NCBI RefSeq assembly: GCF_016919245.1
Contig: NZ_JAFEJA010000001.1
Coordinates: 868,001-932,000, forward strand
Direction: 5' to 3'
Length of the DNA: 64,000 nucleotides
DNA from: Streptomyces zhihengii
Lineage (GTDB): Bacteria; Actinomycetota; Actinomycetes; Streptomycetales; Streptomycetaceae
The position numbers and the translations under genes are program-made. The stretch's first letter is position 1; each line of letters starts with the position of its first letter. Under the pieces are notes generated by a model that worked only from the letters and a program-made list of their open reading frames with translations, had not been told where the DNA came from and did no database searches. Below are positions 28,263 to 36,947 of this stretch, in pieces.

Positions 28263-28643
28263 TCAGCGGCCTTCGACGAGCCGGGTGAAGTCGCGTTCGT
28301 TGCGCTCGGCCCGGCGCACGTACCAGCGGGCCGTCAGCCACATCACCGGGTACACCCCGAAACCGAGCGCCGCCCAGACGAACGGGGCCGGGGACCCCGG
28401 GGACCCGCCGAGCGCGGCGGGCAGGGCGAACAGCAGCGGCAGTGAGCCGACGAACAGCGCCAGCGTGCCGAGGGCGTAGAGCGCCGCGCGGAGCTGGCTG
28501 CGCATCAGGGACCGCACATAGGTGGCGCCGAGCGTGGTCTGCTCGGTGATCTCGGAGCGCGCGGGCGCGTACCCCGGCGGACGGCGTGCGCCGCGGGGCA
28601 CACCGGTGACCACCTCGCGCCGCGGGGTTTGCTCTGCAGACAT
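28263..28643 (-). CDS. DUF485 small membrane protein
   Basis: 126 aa. After a 45-residue polar N-terminus come two membrane helices (LRAALYALGTLALFVGSLPL and FVWAALGFGVYPVMWLTARW) and a basic end with RRAERNERDFTRLVEG. DUF485 proteins are usually encoded next to SSS-type acetate permeases and may be accessory subunits. Start ATG at 28643 with GGAG nine bases before it. The stop is three bases before the symporter GTG, so the two are co-translated. Confidence 0.88.
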   Translation of the reverse strand: MSAEQTPRREVVTGVPRGARRPPGYAPARSEITEQTTLGATYVRSLMRSQLRAALYALGTLALFVGSLPLLFALPAALGGSPGSPAPFVWAALGFGVYPVMWLTARWYVRRAERNERDFTRLVEGR

Positions 28644-28780
28644 CGGCGTCCGCTCCAGCGTCTGTCGGAGGACTGGGACGGGGGCGTCGGGGACGGCCCG
28701 GGTTGGGGAGTCTACGCAGCGGTGATCACCGACGGTAGAGACGGAGGGCGGCGGATCCCGCCCGTCCGGCCCGGGGGTGC

Positions 28781-29050
28781 TCAGGGGCCGCTGGGGCGGG
28801 CGCAGTCGCTGAGCGCGATCTCCAGTTCGACGTACGACTCCTCGGCCCGGCGGAACGCGACCTCCAGCGCGGCCTCGGCGCGGGGGCCGGCGAGGCCGCG
28901 GGCGGACTCGCGGATGTCCTCCAGCACATCGGCCCAGCGGCCCGCGGCGCTGCGCGCCGCCGTCAGCAGCGCCTCCAGCTCGACCTGGCCCGTCGGTCTG
29001 GTCACGGGGAGGCCGCGCAGCTCGTCGAGCAGTGCTTCGATGTCGGACAT
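28781..29050 (-). CDS. Small hypothetical protein
   Basis: 89 aa, beginning MSDIEALLDELRGLP; largely helical, acidic and without Cys clusters, signal peptide or membrane segment. Not recognised. An AAAGGGG ribosome site lies four bases before the ATG at 29050. It sits between the LytTR regulator and the DUF485-symporter genes on the same strand. The helical pattern (ELEALLTAARSAAGRWADVL, AALEVAFRRAEESYVELEIA) could mean a coiled coil. Function unknown. Confidence 0.7.
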   Translation of the reverse strand: MSDIEALLDELRGLPVTRPTGQVELEALLTAARSAAGRWADVLEDIRESARGLAGPRAEAALEVAFRRAEESYVELEIALSDCARPSGP

Positions 29051-29522
29051 CGGGCCCCTTTCCCCGGAGCGGGCCTGCGCGGTCGGGCGCGGTCCCCCAG
29101 TGATCAAGGTTAGGCCCACGGGGACCGCCGGGACCCGGGGCCCGGGGCCCCCGCTCGCCCAGCGGCCCTGCTCCGTCGCCGTACGGCGCCCCCGCCGCGA
29201 CGAACGGGCGGCGTGCGGGGGTGAACGGTCCGGGGGCCCTCCTTGCGGGGGGCGCTGGCCGGGTTCCCGGCAAGCGCGCGTATCTCAGCCCGTCCGGCGA
29301 TTGAGGACACCGCGCGCAGCGCGGTGCCACCCCACCGGCGTGCGGGCCGGTCGACGCGGCACCGCCATCGGCCCGTCGTCGTCCGCCGGACGGCTGGGAT
29401 ACCAAGCACGCGCACCTCTCGGCGTGCGCGCCGGTGGCTGGGGCACGGCCTGCGGCCGTGTCCTCCATCGCCGGACGGGCTCGGGGTGCCCGTCCGGAAG
29501 GCCGCCTTCCAGGGAAGGCCCC
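29051..29522. other. Gene-free region containing an inverted-repeat element
   Basis: 472 bp between the LytTR gene and the small protein gene (both minus strand). It contains the 195-bp element at 29287-29481. The rest is GC-rich and gave no credible gene on either strand. Confidence 0.6.
29287..29481. mobile_element. MITE-like element with 23-bp terminal inverted repeats
   Basis: The left end begins AGCCCGTCCGGCGATTGAGG (29287-29309). The right end (29459-29481) is its reverse complement with one mismatch (T to G). The inside is GC-rich, 149 bp, and codes for nothing visible. No clear target duplication was found. The terminal motif is of the kind scattered in Streptomyces intergenic regions; it may be a non-autonomous element or a large hairpin RNA or terminator. 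Confidence 0.55.
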
Positions 29523-30365
29523 TCAGGGATTGCGGGGCTGCATCAGCAGGTCGCGGAGCTGGCGGGCGTGGCGGCGGCTGACCGCCAGTTCCGCGGCCCC
29601 CACGCGGACACTCGTCGCCCCCGCGTCCAGGCGCAGCTCGTCGATGCGGCCGAGCGCGACCAGGTGGCTGCGGTGGATGCGGACGAAGCCGCGCGACGCC
29701 CAGCGCTCCTCCAGCGTGGAGAGCGGGATGCGCACCAGATGGGAGCCCTCGGCCGTGTGCAGGCGGGCGTAGTCGCCCTGGGCCTCGACATAGGTGATCT
29801 CGTCCACCGGCACGAAGCGGGTGACCCCGCCCAGTTCGACGGGTATCTGCTCGCCGGCCGGTCCCGGCACCACCGCCGGACCGGCGCCCCGGTCCGCCCC
29901 GGCCCGCCCGGGCTCCGCGGGCCCGGGCGCGGCGCGCCCGGGCTCCCGGTCCGGCGGCCCGCCCGCGTGCTGGGCGAGCACCAGTTCGCGCACCCGGCGC
30001 ACCGCCTCGGCCAGACGCTCCCGGCGGACCGGCTTGAGCACGTAGTCCACCGCCTTGAGGTCGAACGCCTGCACGGCGAACCCCTCGTGCGCGGTGACGA
30101 AGACGATCTGCGGGGGCCGCGCGAAGCCGGCGAGCAGCCGGGCGACGTCCAGCCCGGTGAGGCCGGGCATGTGGATGTCGAGGAAGACGACGTCGATCCC
30201 GTCGTCGCCGTCCGGGTCGGCGTCGATCGCCCGGCCGATGCGGCGCAGGGCCTCGGTGGCGTCGGTGGCGCCCTCGGCGCTGCGGATCCGGGAGTCGGCC
30301 CGCAGCAGGTAGAGCAGCTCCTCGAGCGCAGGTCTCTCGTCGTCCACAGCCAGTACGCGCAGCAT
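29523..30365 (-). CDS. LytTR-family response regulator
   Basis: 280 aa. Receiver domain: VLAVDDERPALEELLYLL at the start, phosphoacceptor Asp63 in VFLDIHMPGLTG, and KPVRRERL. A Pro/Gly/Ala-rich linker (about 130-175) leads to a LytTR DNA-binding domain: VDEITYVEAQGDYARLHTAE, then FVRIHRSHLVALGRIDELRL. It is the natural partner of the LytS-type kinase at 25309-26529; the two flank a DUF485/SSS transporter pair, so it likely activates uptake of a carboxylate. ATG start at 30365. Confidence 0.92.
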   Translation of the reverse strand: MLRVLAVDDERPALEELLYLLRADSRIRSAEGATDATEALRRIGRAIDADPDGDDGIDVVFLDIHMPGLTGLDVARLLAGFARPPQIVFVTAHEGFAVQAFDLKAVDYVLKPVRRERLAEAVRRVRELVLAQHAGGPPDREPGRAAPGPAEPGRAGADRGAGPAVVPGPAGEQIPVELGGVTRFVPVDEITYVEAQGDYARLHTAEGSHLVRIPLSTLEERWASRGFVRIHRSHLVALGRIDELRLDAGATSVRVGAAELAVSRRHARQLRDLLMQPRNP

Positions 30366-30535
30366 GCTGCGGAGTGTAGAGGCGCCCGCCGGAGCGGGGC
30401 CACGCCCCGGTCCGCGACCGGCGCGCACACGGGTTTGCGATCGCGTCCGAAGCGTGACCCGGGAGTTGAGCAGAGGGCGTCCCCGCCGCGTATAGCAGGG
30501 TGACCGCCCGTAACACCAGGAATCGAGGATCCCCG

Positions 30536-31204
30536 ATGAGCAGCCAGCAGCCGCACCGTGATGTGGCCGCCTATGCGCTGGGCGTCCTGGAACCGGGTGA
30601 CGCGCTCCGTTTCGAGGAGCATCTGGGCGGCTGCGGGCGCTGCGCCGTGCAGTTGTCGGACTTCTCGGGGGCGGCCCGCGCGGTCGCGGCGCTCGCGGGG
30701 CCGGGCCGAGGCGTGGCGCCGCCCTCCGCGGGCCTGCTGGAACGGCTGACGCAGGGGGTCCGCGCGCAGCGGCGCCGCGACGGCCGGCGGCGGCTGGCGC
30801 TGGCCGCGGTGGCGGCCGTGCTGGTGGTCGGGACGCCCGTCGCGGTGGTGGCGGCACGCGGGACGGCGCCGGTGACCGTGCAGCGGGTGGTGGCGAAGGA
30901 CCCGGTGTCCGGGGTGCGGGCGTCGGTGGCGCTGGAGGACCACGGCTGGGGCACCGAGGTGGCGATGCGGCTGACGGCGCTGCCGGGACCGCGGGTCTGC
31001 CGTCTCGTTGCGATCGGCAAGGACGGGGCGGAACATCCGGTGCTGAGCTGGTGGGTGCCGGACGGGGGCTACGGGGTGTCCGACGGCCCCGGCAGCGCGG
31101 GCCCGCTGGACGTCACCGGGGGAACCGATCTGCATCCCGCCGAGATCGGCCGGTGGGAGGTCCGGGGCGAGAACGGCGAACGGCTGCTCTCGATCGGCGG
31201 CTGA
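30536..31204 (+). CDS. Zinc-finger anti-sigma-like membrane protein (RskA-type)
   Basis: 222 aa. The N-terminus has the ZAS-type signature HRDVAAYALGVLEPGDALRF followed by HLGGCGRCAVQL (H-x3-C-x2-C). A single membrane helix follows (LALAAVAAVLVVGTPVAVVA, about residues 88-108), then an extracytoplasmic domain of 110 residues. By family it should hold an ECF sigma factor at the membrane and release it on a signal. No sigma gene is next to it, which is unusual. ATG 30536 has GAGG seven bases before it; a TATAGC box at 30491-30496 may be the -10 element. Confidence 0.85.
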   Translation: MSSQQPHRDVAAYALGVLEPGDALRFEEHLGGCGRCAVQLSDFSGAARAVAALAGPGRGVAPPSAGLLERLTQGVRAQRRRDGRRRLALAAVAAVLVVGTPVAVVAARGTAPVTVQRVVAKDPVSGVRASVALEDHGWGTEVAMRLTALPGPRVCRLVAIGKDGAEHPVLSWWVPDGGYGVSDGPGSAGPLDVTGGTDLHPAEIGRWEVRGENGERLLSIGG

Positions 31205-31219
31205 GCTCGGCGCCGACCG

Positions 31220-31287
31220 GCTCACCGGCCGGGGCGGCTCACCGGCCGGAGCGGGTCACCGGCCGGAGCGGGTCACCGGCCGGGGCG
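31220..31287. repeat. Four 17-bp tandem repeats before the nei stop
   Basis: Four head-to-tail copies of G[CG]TCACCGGCCGG[GA]GCG at 31220-31236, 31237-31253, 31254-31270 and 31271-31287. Each has a CCGGCCGG palindrome. The array fills the gap between the convergent anti-sigma-like and glycosylase genes and ends three bases before the glycosylase stop codon. It probably serves as terminator sequence and could vary in copy number. Confidence 0.85.
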
Positions 31288-31289
31288 GG

Positions 31290-32150
31290 TCACTTCAGCA
31301 GCCGCGAGAGCCTGCGGTCGGCCAGCGGCTTGCCGCCGGTCTGGCAGGTGGGGCAGTACTGGAGCGAGGAGTCGCTGAACGACACCTCGCGCACGGTGTC
31401 ACCGCAGACGGGGCAGGGCAGGCCGGTGCGGCCGTGCACCCGCAGCCCGCTCTTCTTCTCCGACTTCAGGCGCCCCGCGGCGAGCCCGCGCGAGCGTTCG
31501 ACGGCGTCGCGCAGGGTGCTCCGCAGCGCCTCGTGGAGGACGTCCACATCGTGCTCGTCGAGGTTCTGGACCGGCTTGAACGGGGACATCCGCGCGGCGT
31601 GGAGGATCTCGTCGCTGTAGGCGTTGCCGATGCCGGCGATCAGCTTCTGGTCCCGCAGGGCGCCCTTGATCTGCCGCCGCTCGCCCGCCAGCACGGCCGC
31701 GAGCGCCGCCCGGTCGAAGCCGTCGGCGAGCGGGTCGGGTCCCAGCGCGGCGATCTGCGGCACCTCGGAGGGGTCGCGGACGAGGTGGACGGCGAGCCGC
31801 TTGGTGGTGCCCGCCTCGGTGAGGTCGAAGCCCGCGCCGTCGGTGAGGACGGTGCGCAGCGCGAGCGGCCCCTTGCCGGGGCGCGGTGGCGCGGCGGGGA
31901 CCTCGTCCGTCCACCGGAGCCAGCCGGCGCGGGCGAGGTGCACGGTCAGGTGGAGCCCGGCCGCGCCGATGTCCAGCCACTTGCCGTGCCGCTCGACGGC
32001 GGTGACCTCGGCGCCCTCCAGGACGGTCAGCGGCGGGTCGTAGGTCTTGAGCACACTGATGGCCACGGGCGTCACGCGGGCGATCTCCCGGCCGGTGAGC
32101 CGGTCGTCGAGGAACCCGCGGAGCGCCTCCACCTCGGGCAGTTCTGGCAT
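31290..32150 (-). CDS. nei: Fpg/Nei-family DNA glycosylase
   Basis: 286 aa base-excision repair enzyme. The N-terminal catalytic Pro-Glu is present in MPELPEVEALRGFLDDRL. A conserved Lys lies in the beta-hairpin region, then QKLIAGIGNAYSDEILHAARMSPF (helix-two-turn-helix), and a C-terminal zinc finger CPVCGDTVREVSF...YCPTCQTGG with four cysteines. It removes oxidised bases and cuts at abasic sites by lyase chemistry. Whether it is nearer Fpg or Nei cannot be decided here; the symbol is tentative. ATG at 32150. Confidence 0.92.
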   Translation of the reverse strand: MPELPEVEALRGFLDDRLTGREIARVTPVAISVLKTYDPPLTVLEGAEVTAVERHGKWLDIGAAGLHLTVHLARAGWLRWTDEVPAAPPRPGKGPLALRTVLTDGAGFDLTEAGTTKRLAVHLVRDPSEVPQIAALGPDPLADGFDRAALAAVLAGERRQIKGALRDQKLIAGIGNAYSDEILHAARMSPFKPVQNLDEHDVDVLHEALRSTLRDAVERSRGLAAGRLKSEKKSGLRVHGRTGLPCPVCGDTVREVSFSDSSLQYCPTCQTGGKPLADRRLSRLLK

Positions 32151-32206
32151 GGCTCCACCTTGCCGCACGGGCGCGCCGGTCGCGAAGCGGCGGCCGGGCC
32201 CGGCCC

Positions 32207-33553
32207 TCAGGCGGCGCCGGGCAGCCCGTCGAGTGCGGCGAGTTCCTCGCCCAGGGCGGCCGCGAGGCGCCCGACGTCGGGTACGGCCTCGCCGTCGGCG
32301 ACGAGTCCGGCGTGCACCCGCCCGCCGTAGGTGGAAAGGGCGACGGCCAGCGACTGGCCTCGGGCGAGGGGCGCCATCGGGTAGAGCTCGCGCAGCGGGC
32401 GGCCGCCGAGGGAGAGGGCGGCGCGCGGCAGCGGGACGCTCGTCACCAGGAGGTCGAAGAGCATCCGCGCGGCGCCGCCGGCGAGCGGCGCCCCGAAGCG
32501 GTGGGCCAGGGGCGGGAGCTGGTCGGCGAGCAGGGCCACGGCGCCGGCGCCGCGGGCCGGTCCGGCGGCCTTGTTGCGGTCCATCGCCTCCCGCACGGCC
32601 GCCAGCCGCAGCCGGGGGTCCGGCTCGGCGACGGGCAGTTCGAGGAGGTAGGCGGAGAGCCGGTTGCCGGAGCCGGCGGGCTGCCCGGGGCGCCGCCGGG
32701 ACACCGGGACGAGGGCGCGCGGCCCGGCCGCGGGCAGCCGGTCGCCGCGTTCGGTCATCCACCGTCCGAGAGCTCCGGCGACCACGGCGAGGAGCACGTC
32801 GTTGGCCGTGCCGCCGGACGCGCGGCGCACCCGGTGCACGGTGTCGAGCGGGAGCACGGCGGTGGCGAGCCTGCGGGTGCCGCTGGGGGCGGCGGTCAGC
32901 GCGGGCAGTCCGCGGGGGTCCAGACGGCTGGCCCGGACGAGGGATGCGCCGACGCCGACGGCCCGGCCCAGTTCCCCGATCCGGGACTGCGCGAAGCCGG
33001 CCAGCCGCCGCGCTCCGGCCGGCGGGGTGCGGGCCGGGACGGGGCGGGGGCGGTGCGCCGCGGTGGCGCGGGCGTCGGCGATCTCGTCGAAGATCCCGGC
33101 TCCGATGGCGACGGCCCGCATCCCGTCCGCGAGCGCGTGGTGGAGTTTGACGAGGACCGCGCACCGGGTGTCGTCCGCGGAGCGCAGCAGATACATCTCC
33201 CACGGCGGCAGTCCGCGCTCCAGCGGCCGCTCCATCAGCTCGCCCGCGGCTTCGGTGACGGCCCGGCCGAAGTCGTCGCCGTCCAGCCGTACCTGGTGGA
33301 CATGGCGCCGGACGTCGAAGTCCCGGACCATGGTCCAGGCGGATCCGCCGATGGGCAGCAGCACGTCCGCGACCCGCATCCGCAGCCGGGGGATCGCGGC
33401 GGCGCGGGCGGCCAGCAGCTCCGGGAGGTCGTCGTGGCCGCCGCCCTCGGGCCCGGGGCCGAACACGGCGAGTGCCCCCAGATGCATCGGGTGCCCGGCC
33501 GACTCCAGGTGCCAGAACGCCAGGTCGAGCGGGGCGAGTAGCTCAGTGGTCAC
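32207..33553 (-). CDS. Wax ester synthase/diacylglycerol acyltransferase (WS/DGAT)
   Basis: 448 aa. The catalytic HHxxxDG motif is intact as KLHHALADGMRAV, preceded by PWEMYLLRS. Other family segments: LDLAFWHLESAGHPMHLGAL near the start, GTANDVLLAVVAGALGRWM, and a late SVPLPRAALSLGGRPLRELY. It joins acyl-CoA to long-chain alcohols or diacylglycerol to give storage lipid, at the membrane or lipid-droplet surface. GTG at 33553 with GAGGA four bases before it is preferred over a longer start at 33622. Streptomyces carry several such genes; the preferred acceptor is unknown. Confidence 0.93.
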   Translation of the reverse strand: MTTELLAPLDLAFWHLESAGHPMHLGALAVFGPGPEGGGHDDLPELLAARAAAIPRLRMRVADVLLPIGGSAWTMVRDFDVRRHVHQVRLDGDDFGRAVTEAAGELMERPLERGLPPWEMYLLRSADDTRCAVLVKLHHALADGMRAVAIGAGIFDEIADARATAAHRPRPVPARTPPAGARRLAGFAQSRIGELGRAVGVGASLVRASRLDPRGLPALTAAPSGTRRLATAVLPLDTVHRVRRASGGTANDVLLAVVAGALGRWMTERGDRLPAAGPRALVPVSRRRPGQPAGSGNRLSAYLLELPVAEPDPRLRLAAVREAMDRNKAAGPARGAGAVALLADQLPPLAHRFGAPLAGGAARMLFDLLVTSVPLPRAALSLGGRPLRELYPMAPLARGQSLAVALSTYGGRVHAGLVADGEAVPDVGRLAAALGEELAALDGLPGAA

Positions 33554-33656
33554 GGGGTCCTCATGTCTTTCGGAGGCCGGGACTCCGCAGTCAATCGCCT
33601 GCGATCGGTCACGGTCAAGCACGAATCATGCACATACGGTCAACAACACGTTTCGT

Positions 33657-35729
33657 TCAGCGTGCGTCCCGTTCGGGGACGCCGAACTCGCACCACACGC
33701 TCTTGCCGCTCCCCCGCGCCTCGACGCCCCAGGCGTCCGAGAGCCGGTCCACCAGCAGCAGTCCGCGTCCGGAGACGCCGTCCTCCCCCGCGTCCCTGCG
33801 CCGGGGCAGGGCGCTGGAACGGTCCTCCACCTCGACCCTGAGCCGCCGCCGGGCACCGGTGAGGACGCGCACGGTGACCACGGCCCCGCCGTCGGTGTGC
33901 ATCAGCGCGTTGGTGATCATCTCGTCGGCGGCGAGCTCGATCTCGTCGGCGCGCTCCCGGGCGCCCCAGGCGCGCACCGCCGCCCGCACCATGTGCCGTG
34001 CCGAGCGCAGGCCCTCCGCGTCGTTCTGGGCGACGTGCTGCTGGAGCCGGCCGCCCGCCTGCGGGGCGAGGGCGCCCTTGCGGCGCAGGAGCAGCAGCGC
34101 CACGTCGTCGTCGCCGCCCCGTTCGTCGACGACCTCGCACAGGTGGTCGGCCAGGAGCTGGAGGTCGCGGGGGCCGTCGTGCACCAGCGAGGTGAGCAGC
34201 TGCATCCCGTCGTCGAGGTCGGCGCCGGGCTGTTCGACCAGTCCGTCGGTGTACAGCAGGAGCGTCTGCCCGGGGTCGAGTTCGAGGGTGCTGACCGGGT
34301 ATTCGAGCCGGCCGAACTCGGCCGAGAGCCCGAGCGGCAGCCCGCCGGGCAGCGGCAGCCGGCGGCAGCTCCCGTCGTGGTTCCTGACCAGCGGGTCGAC
34401 GTGGCCGGCCCGCACGATCTGCACCACCCCGGTGGTCAGGTCGGCCTCCGCGTAGGTGCAGGTGGCGAAGCGGTCGGTGTCCAGCTCGTCCAGGAAGACG
34501 GAGGCGCGGGCCATCACCGTCGCCGGCGTGTGGCCCTCGGCCGCGTAGGCCCGCAGCACGATGCGGAGCTGTCCCATGACGGCGGCCGCGTGGGTGTCGT
34601 GGCCCTGGACGTCGCCGATGACGGCCCCGACCCGTCCGCTGGGCAGCGCGATGACGTCGTACCAGTCGCCGCCGATGTCGCGGCCGAAGCGCGCCGAGCG
34701 GTAGCGCACCGCGATCTGCGCCCCGGGCACCTCGGGGATCCGGCGGGGCAGCATCGCCTGCTGGAGCCCTTCGGCGAGGTCGTGCTCCTGCTCGTAGAGG
34801 ACCGCGCGCTGGAGGCTCTGCGCGATGCTGCTGCCGAGCGCCACGAGCACGTTGCGCTCGTCGGCGGTGAACCCGCGCTTGTCCCGGTACAGCAGCCCGA
34901 GCGCGCCGATGGGCCGGGCCTGCGCGATCAGCGGGAGGTAGGCGGCGGAGGAGATGCCCAGCCCGCTGATGTGCGGCCAGAGCACGGGGTAGGAGTCGGC
35001 GAAGTCCTCGGCCGATTCGATGAAGCGGGGCGTGAGGGTGCGGACGACCTCGCTCATCGGGTACTGCTCGTCGATGCGGGTGTAGCGGGTGCCGGGCACG
35101 AAGGAGCCCTCGGGGCCCTCCGCGACCAGGTGGATCCGGCCCGATTCGAGCAGGCCCATGACCAGGCTGGCCGCGCCGAGGAGTTTGAGGTCTCCGGAGC
35201 CCTTGAGCAGCTCGATGATGTCCTCGACCGTCCGCGCGTGCGCGAGGGCGGCGGTGGTCGACTCGACGACGCTCGTCTGCCGCCGTCGTTCGTCGTCGGC
35301 GTCCATCCGGGCGGCGGCGTCGGCGAGCTCCTGGGTGGCGTCGCGCACGATGCCGATGATGCGCACAGGGCGGCCGCTCTCGTCGCGCCGGACGCACGCC
35401 TGGGTGTGGGTCCAGCGCAGCGTGCCGTCGCGGCGGCGGATGCGGAAGTAGGCGCCGTACCGGTCGAGCCCCCGCTTGAGGGCCTGCGTCACCAGGGTGT
35501 CCAGCCGTACGCCCTCGTCCGGCGGCACCCGCGCGCCGAGCGTGGTGGGGTGGCCGTCGTACTCGTCGGGACGCAGGTCGAAGACGTCGAGGCCGAGCGC
35601 GTCCATGTGCATGAGGCCGCTGGTGAGGTCCCAGTCGAAGCAGCCCATGCCGTTGAGGGTCAGACTCGTGTCCGCGTGCGCCGGCCAGTCGTCGGGAAGC
35701 GACAGGGCACCCGCTGCCCGATCAGCCAT
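33657..35729 (-). CDS. PAS-GAF-SpoIIE phosphatase with C-terminal anti-sigma kinase-type ATPase domain
   Basis: 690 aa multidomain regulator. PAS domain (about 20-135, ending IIGIVRDATQELADA), GAF domain (about 155-310), PP2C/SpoIIE phosphatase domain from about 330 (GLQQAMLPRRIPEVPG, FGRDIGGDWYDVIALPSGRV, IGDVQGHDTHAAAVMGQLR, LLLYTDGLVEQPGADLDDGM), and an RsbW-like HATPase_c domain (about 560-690) with ELAADEMITNALMHTDGGAV and GRGLLLVDRLSDAWG. It should dephosphorylate an anti-anti-sigma factor and phosphorylate or sequester a partner, in the SigB/BldG type of partner-switching network. The partners are not encoded here. Confidence 0.92.
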   Translation of the reverse strand: MADRAAGALSLPDDWPAHADTSLTLNGMGCFDWDLTSGLMHMDALGLDVFDLRPDEYDGHPTTLGARVPPDEGVRLDTLVTQALKRGLDRYGAYFRIRRRDGTLRWTHTQACVRRDESGRPVRIIGIVRDATQELADAAARMDADDERRRQTSVVESTTAALAHARTVEDIIELLKGSGDLKLLGAASLVMGLLESGRIHLVAEGPEGSFVPGTRYTRIDEQYPMSEVVRTLTPRFIESAEDFADSYPVLWPHISGLGISSAAYLPLIAQARPIGALGLLYRDKRGFTADERNVLVALGSSIAQSLQRAVLYEQEHDLAEGLQQAMLPRRIPEVPGAQIAVRYRSARFGRDIGGDWYDVIALPSGRVGAVIGDVQGHDTHAAAVMGQLRIVLRAYAAEGHTPATVMARASVFLDELDTDRFATCTYAEADLTTGVVQIVRAGHVDPLVRNHDGSCRRLPLPGGLPLGLSAEFGRLEYPVSTLELDPGQTLLLYTDGLVEQPGADLDDGMQLLTSLVHDGPRDLQLLADHLCEVVDERGGDDDVALLLLRRKGALAPQAGGRLQQHVAQNDAEGLRSARHMVRAAVRAWGARERADEIELAADEMITNALMHTDGGAVVTVRVLTGARRRLRVEVEDRSSALPRRRDAGEDGVSGRGLLLVDRLSDAWGVEARGSGKSVWCEFGVPERDAR

Positions 35730-35784
35730 GGGGCCACTCTGCCATCATTCGCCGCATCCCACGACCGGATGACCCCCGCCCCCG

Positions 35785-36840
35785 TCAGCCCTGGTGGACG
35801 TCGGGTGCGGGAGCCGCGTCGGGCCCGGTACCGGTGTCCGGGAGACCGCTGCCGGGCTCGGCGGGCAGGGGCAGCGGGTCCTCGTCGAGGGGCGCCTCGT
35901 CCGGTGCGGGCACCGGCTGGTCCTGGGGCTCGGCGGGGGCGGGCGCGGGCGCGTCGGGCACCGGCTGCGGCTCGGCGGGGGCGGGCGCCTCGGAGGGGCT
36001 CGGGGTGCCGGCGGCGTCGGTGCCGGCGGCACCGGTGCGCGACAGGTCGGAGAAGACCTCGGCGGCGTCCACCGGCGGCAGCACCTCGGGGCGGGCGTCC
36101 TCCTCGCCGTCGGTGCCGGTGGGCCGCTCGATCCAGCTCCCGTCGGCGAGGTTGACGATGAGGAGGTTGTTGACGACCTGGGTGGCGGGCTTGACCACGA
36201 TCACCCGGTCGGCGCGGTAGCCGGACCACGGCTTGCCCTTGGGCACGACGGCGGTGGTGACGGCGATCGGCTGCCGCAGCGGGCTGCCGGCGGCGCAGCG
36301 CACCCGGGGCGATCCGTACTGGTCCACCAGGACGGCCGTGCCGGCCTGGAGGACGCCCTGGTGGGCGGCGGCGCGGCCGCCGTCGAAGCCGTGCCCGGTG
36401 ACCCGGGTGTCGGCGCGCACCTGGACGGGGGTCAGTCCGCGCAGGAAGGAGGCGATGTCGCCCGCCTCGACGCCGGCGCCGTCGGCGAAGGCCCGGGCGC
36501 GGGCCTTGTCCTTGCCCAGCAGGCGGATCTGGGCCTCGACGTCGCAGCCGGGGGTCTCCTGGATCCCGGCGTAGAGGCCGGGGGTGGAGCCCGAGATCGT
36601 CCGCAGGGTGGTGCCGTTCCCGGAGGGGCTCTTGGGCGCCGGGGTCACGGGCGGGGGTGTGAAGGCGGCGCCCGACCGTGCGGTGGAGGCGGTGAAGGGG
36701 TCGGGGCCGGGGGCGGCGAGCGCCTGGAGGAGCAGTTCCCCCGACGCGGACTCCCGCTCCCCGCCGCCGCAGCCGGTGGCCAGCAGGCCCACGCACACCG
36801 CGGCGGCCGCCGCGTACAGACGATGCATCGGTGAACGCAC
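35785..36840 (-). CDS. Streptomyces lipoprotein (DUF6777-like)
   Basis: About 351 aa. The signal sequence MHRLYAAAAAVCVGLLATGC ends in a lipobox. The globular part (about 90-265) includes GNGTTLRTISGSTPGLYAGI and a two-cysteine pattern (GCDVEAQ, RCAAGSPLR), followed by a long Pro/Ala/Glu-rich C-terminal tail ending PDTGTGPDAAPAPDVHQG. The family assignment is from memory and the function is unknown. I chose the GTG at 36840, with GGAG five bases upstream; the ATG at 36828 is also possible. Proline-rich extracellular tails often span the cell wall. Confidence 0.72.
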   Translation of the reverse strand: MRSPMHRLYAAAAAVCVGLLATGCGGGERESASGELLLQALAAPGPDPFTASTARSGAAFTPPPVTPAPKSPSGNGTTLRTISGSTPGLYAGIQETPGCDVEAQIRLLGKDKARARAFADGAGVEAGDIASFLRGLTPVQVRADTRVTGHGFDGGRAAAHQGVLQAGTAVLVDQYGSPRVRCAAGSPLRQPIAVTTAVVPKGKPWSGYRADRVIVVKPATQVVNNLLIVNLADGSWIERPTGTDGEEDARPEVLPPVDAAEVFSDLSRTGAAGTDAAGTPSPSEAPAPAEPQPVPDAPAPAPAEPQDQPVPAPDEAPLDEDPLPLPAEPGSGLPDTGTGPDAAPAPDVHQG

Positions 36841-36919
36841 CACGTCTCCCACTCCGTTGTCCCGCGCCGCACGCCCCGGGGCCGTGATCCGTGCCCGGTG
36901 CTCCGTGTCTCCGTGCCGC

Positions 36920-36947
36920 TGTTCTGTGTTCTGTGTTCTGTGTTCCT
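36920..36947. repeat. Heptamer tandem repeat TGTTCTG
   Basis: Three exact copies of TGTTCTG (36920-36926, 36927-36933, 36934-36940) and a fourth partial copy TGTTCCT. Probably a microsatellite in the leader of the lipoprotein gene. Confidence 0.8.

Noticed and set aside
29110..30516. Long minus-strand frame opposite the LytTR regulator region
   Set aside because: It runs through the inverted-repeat element and the regulator in another frame with Arg/Gly/Ala bias and no domain.
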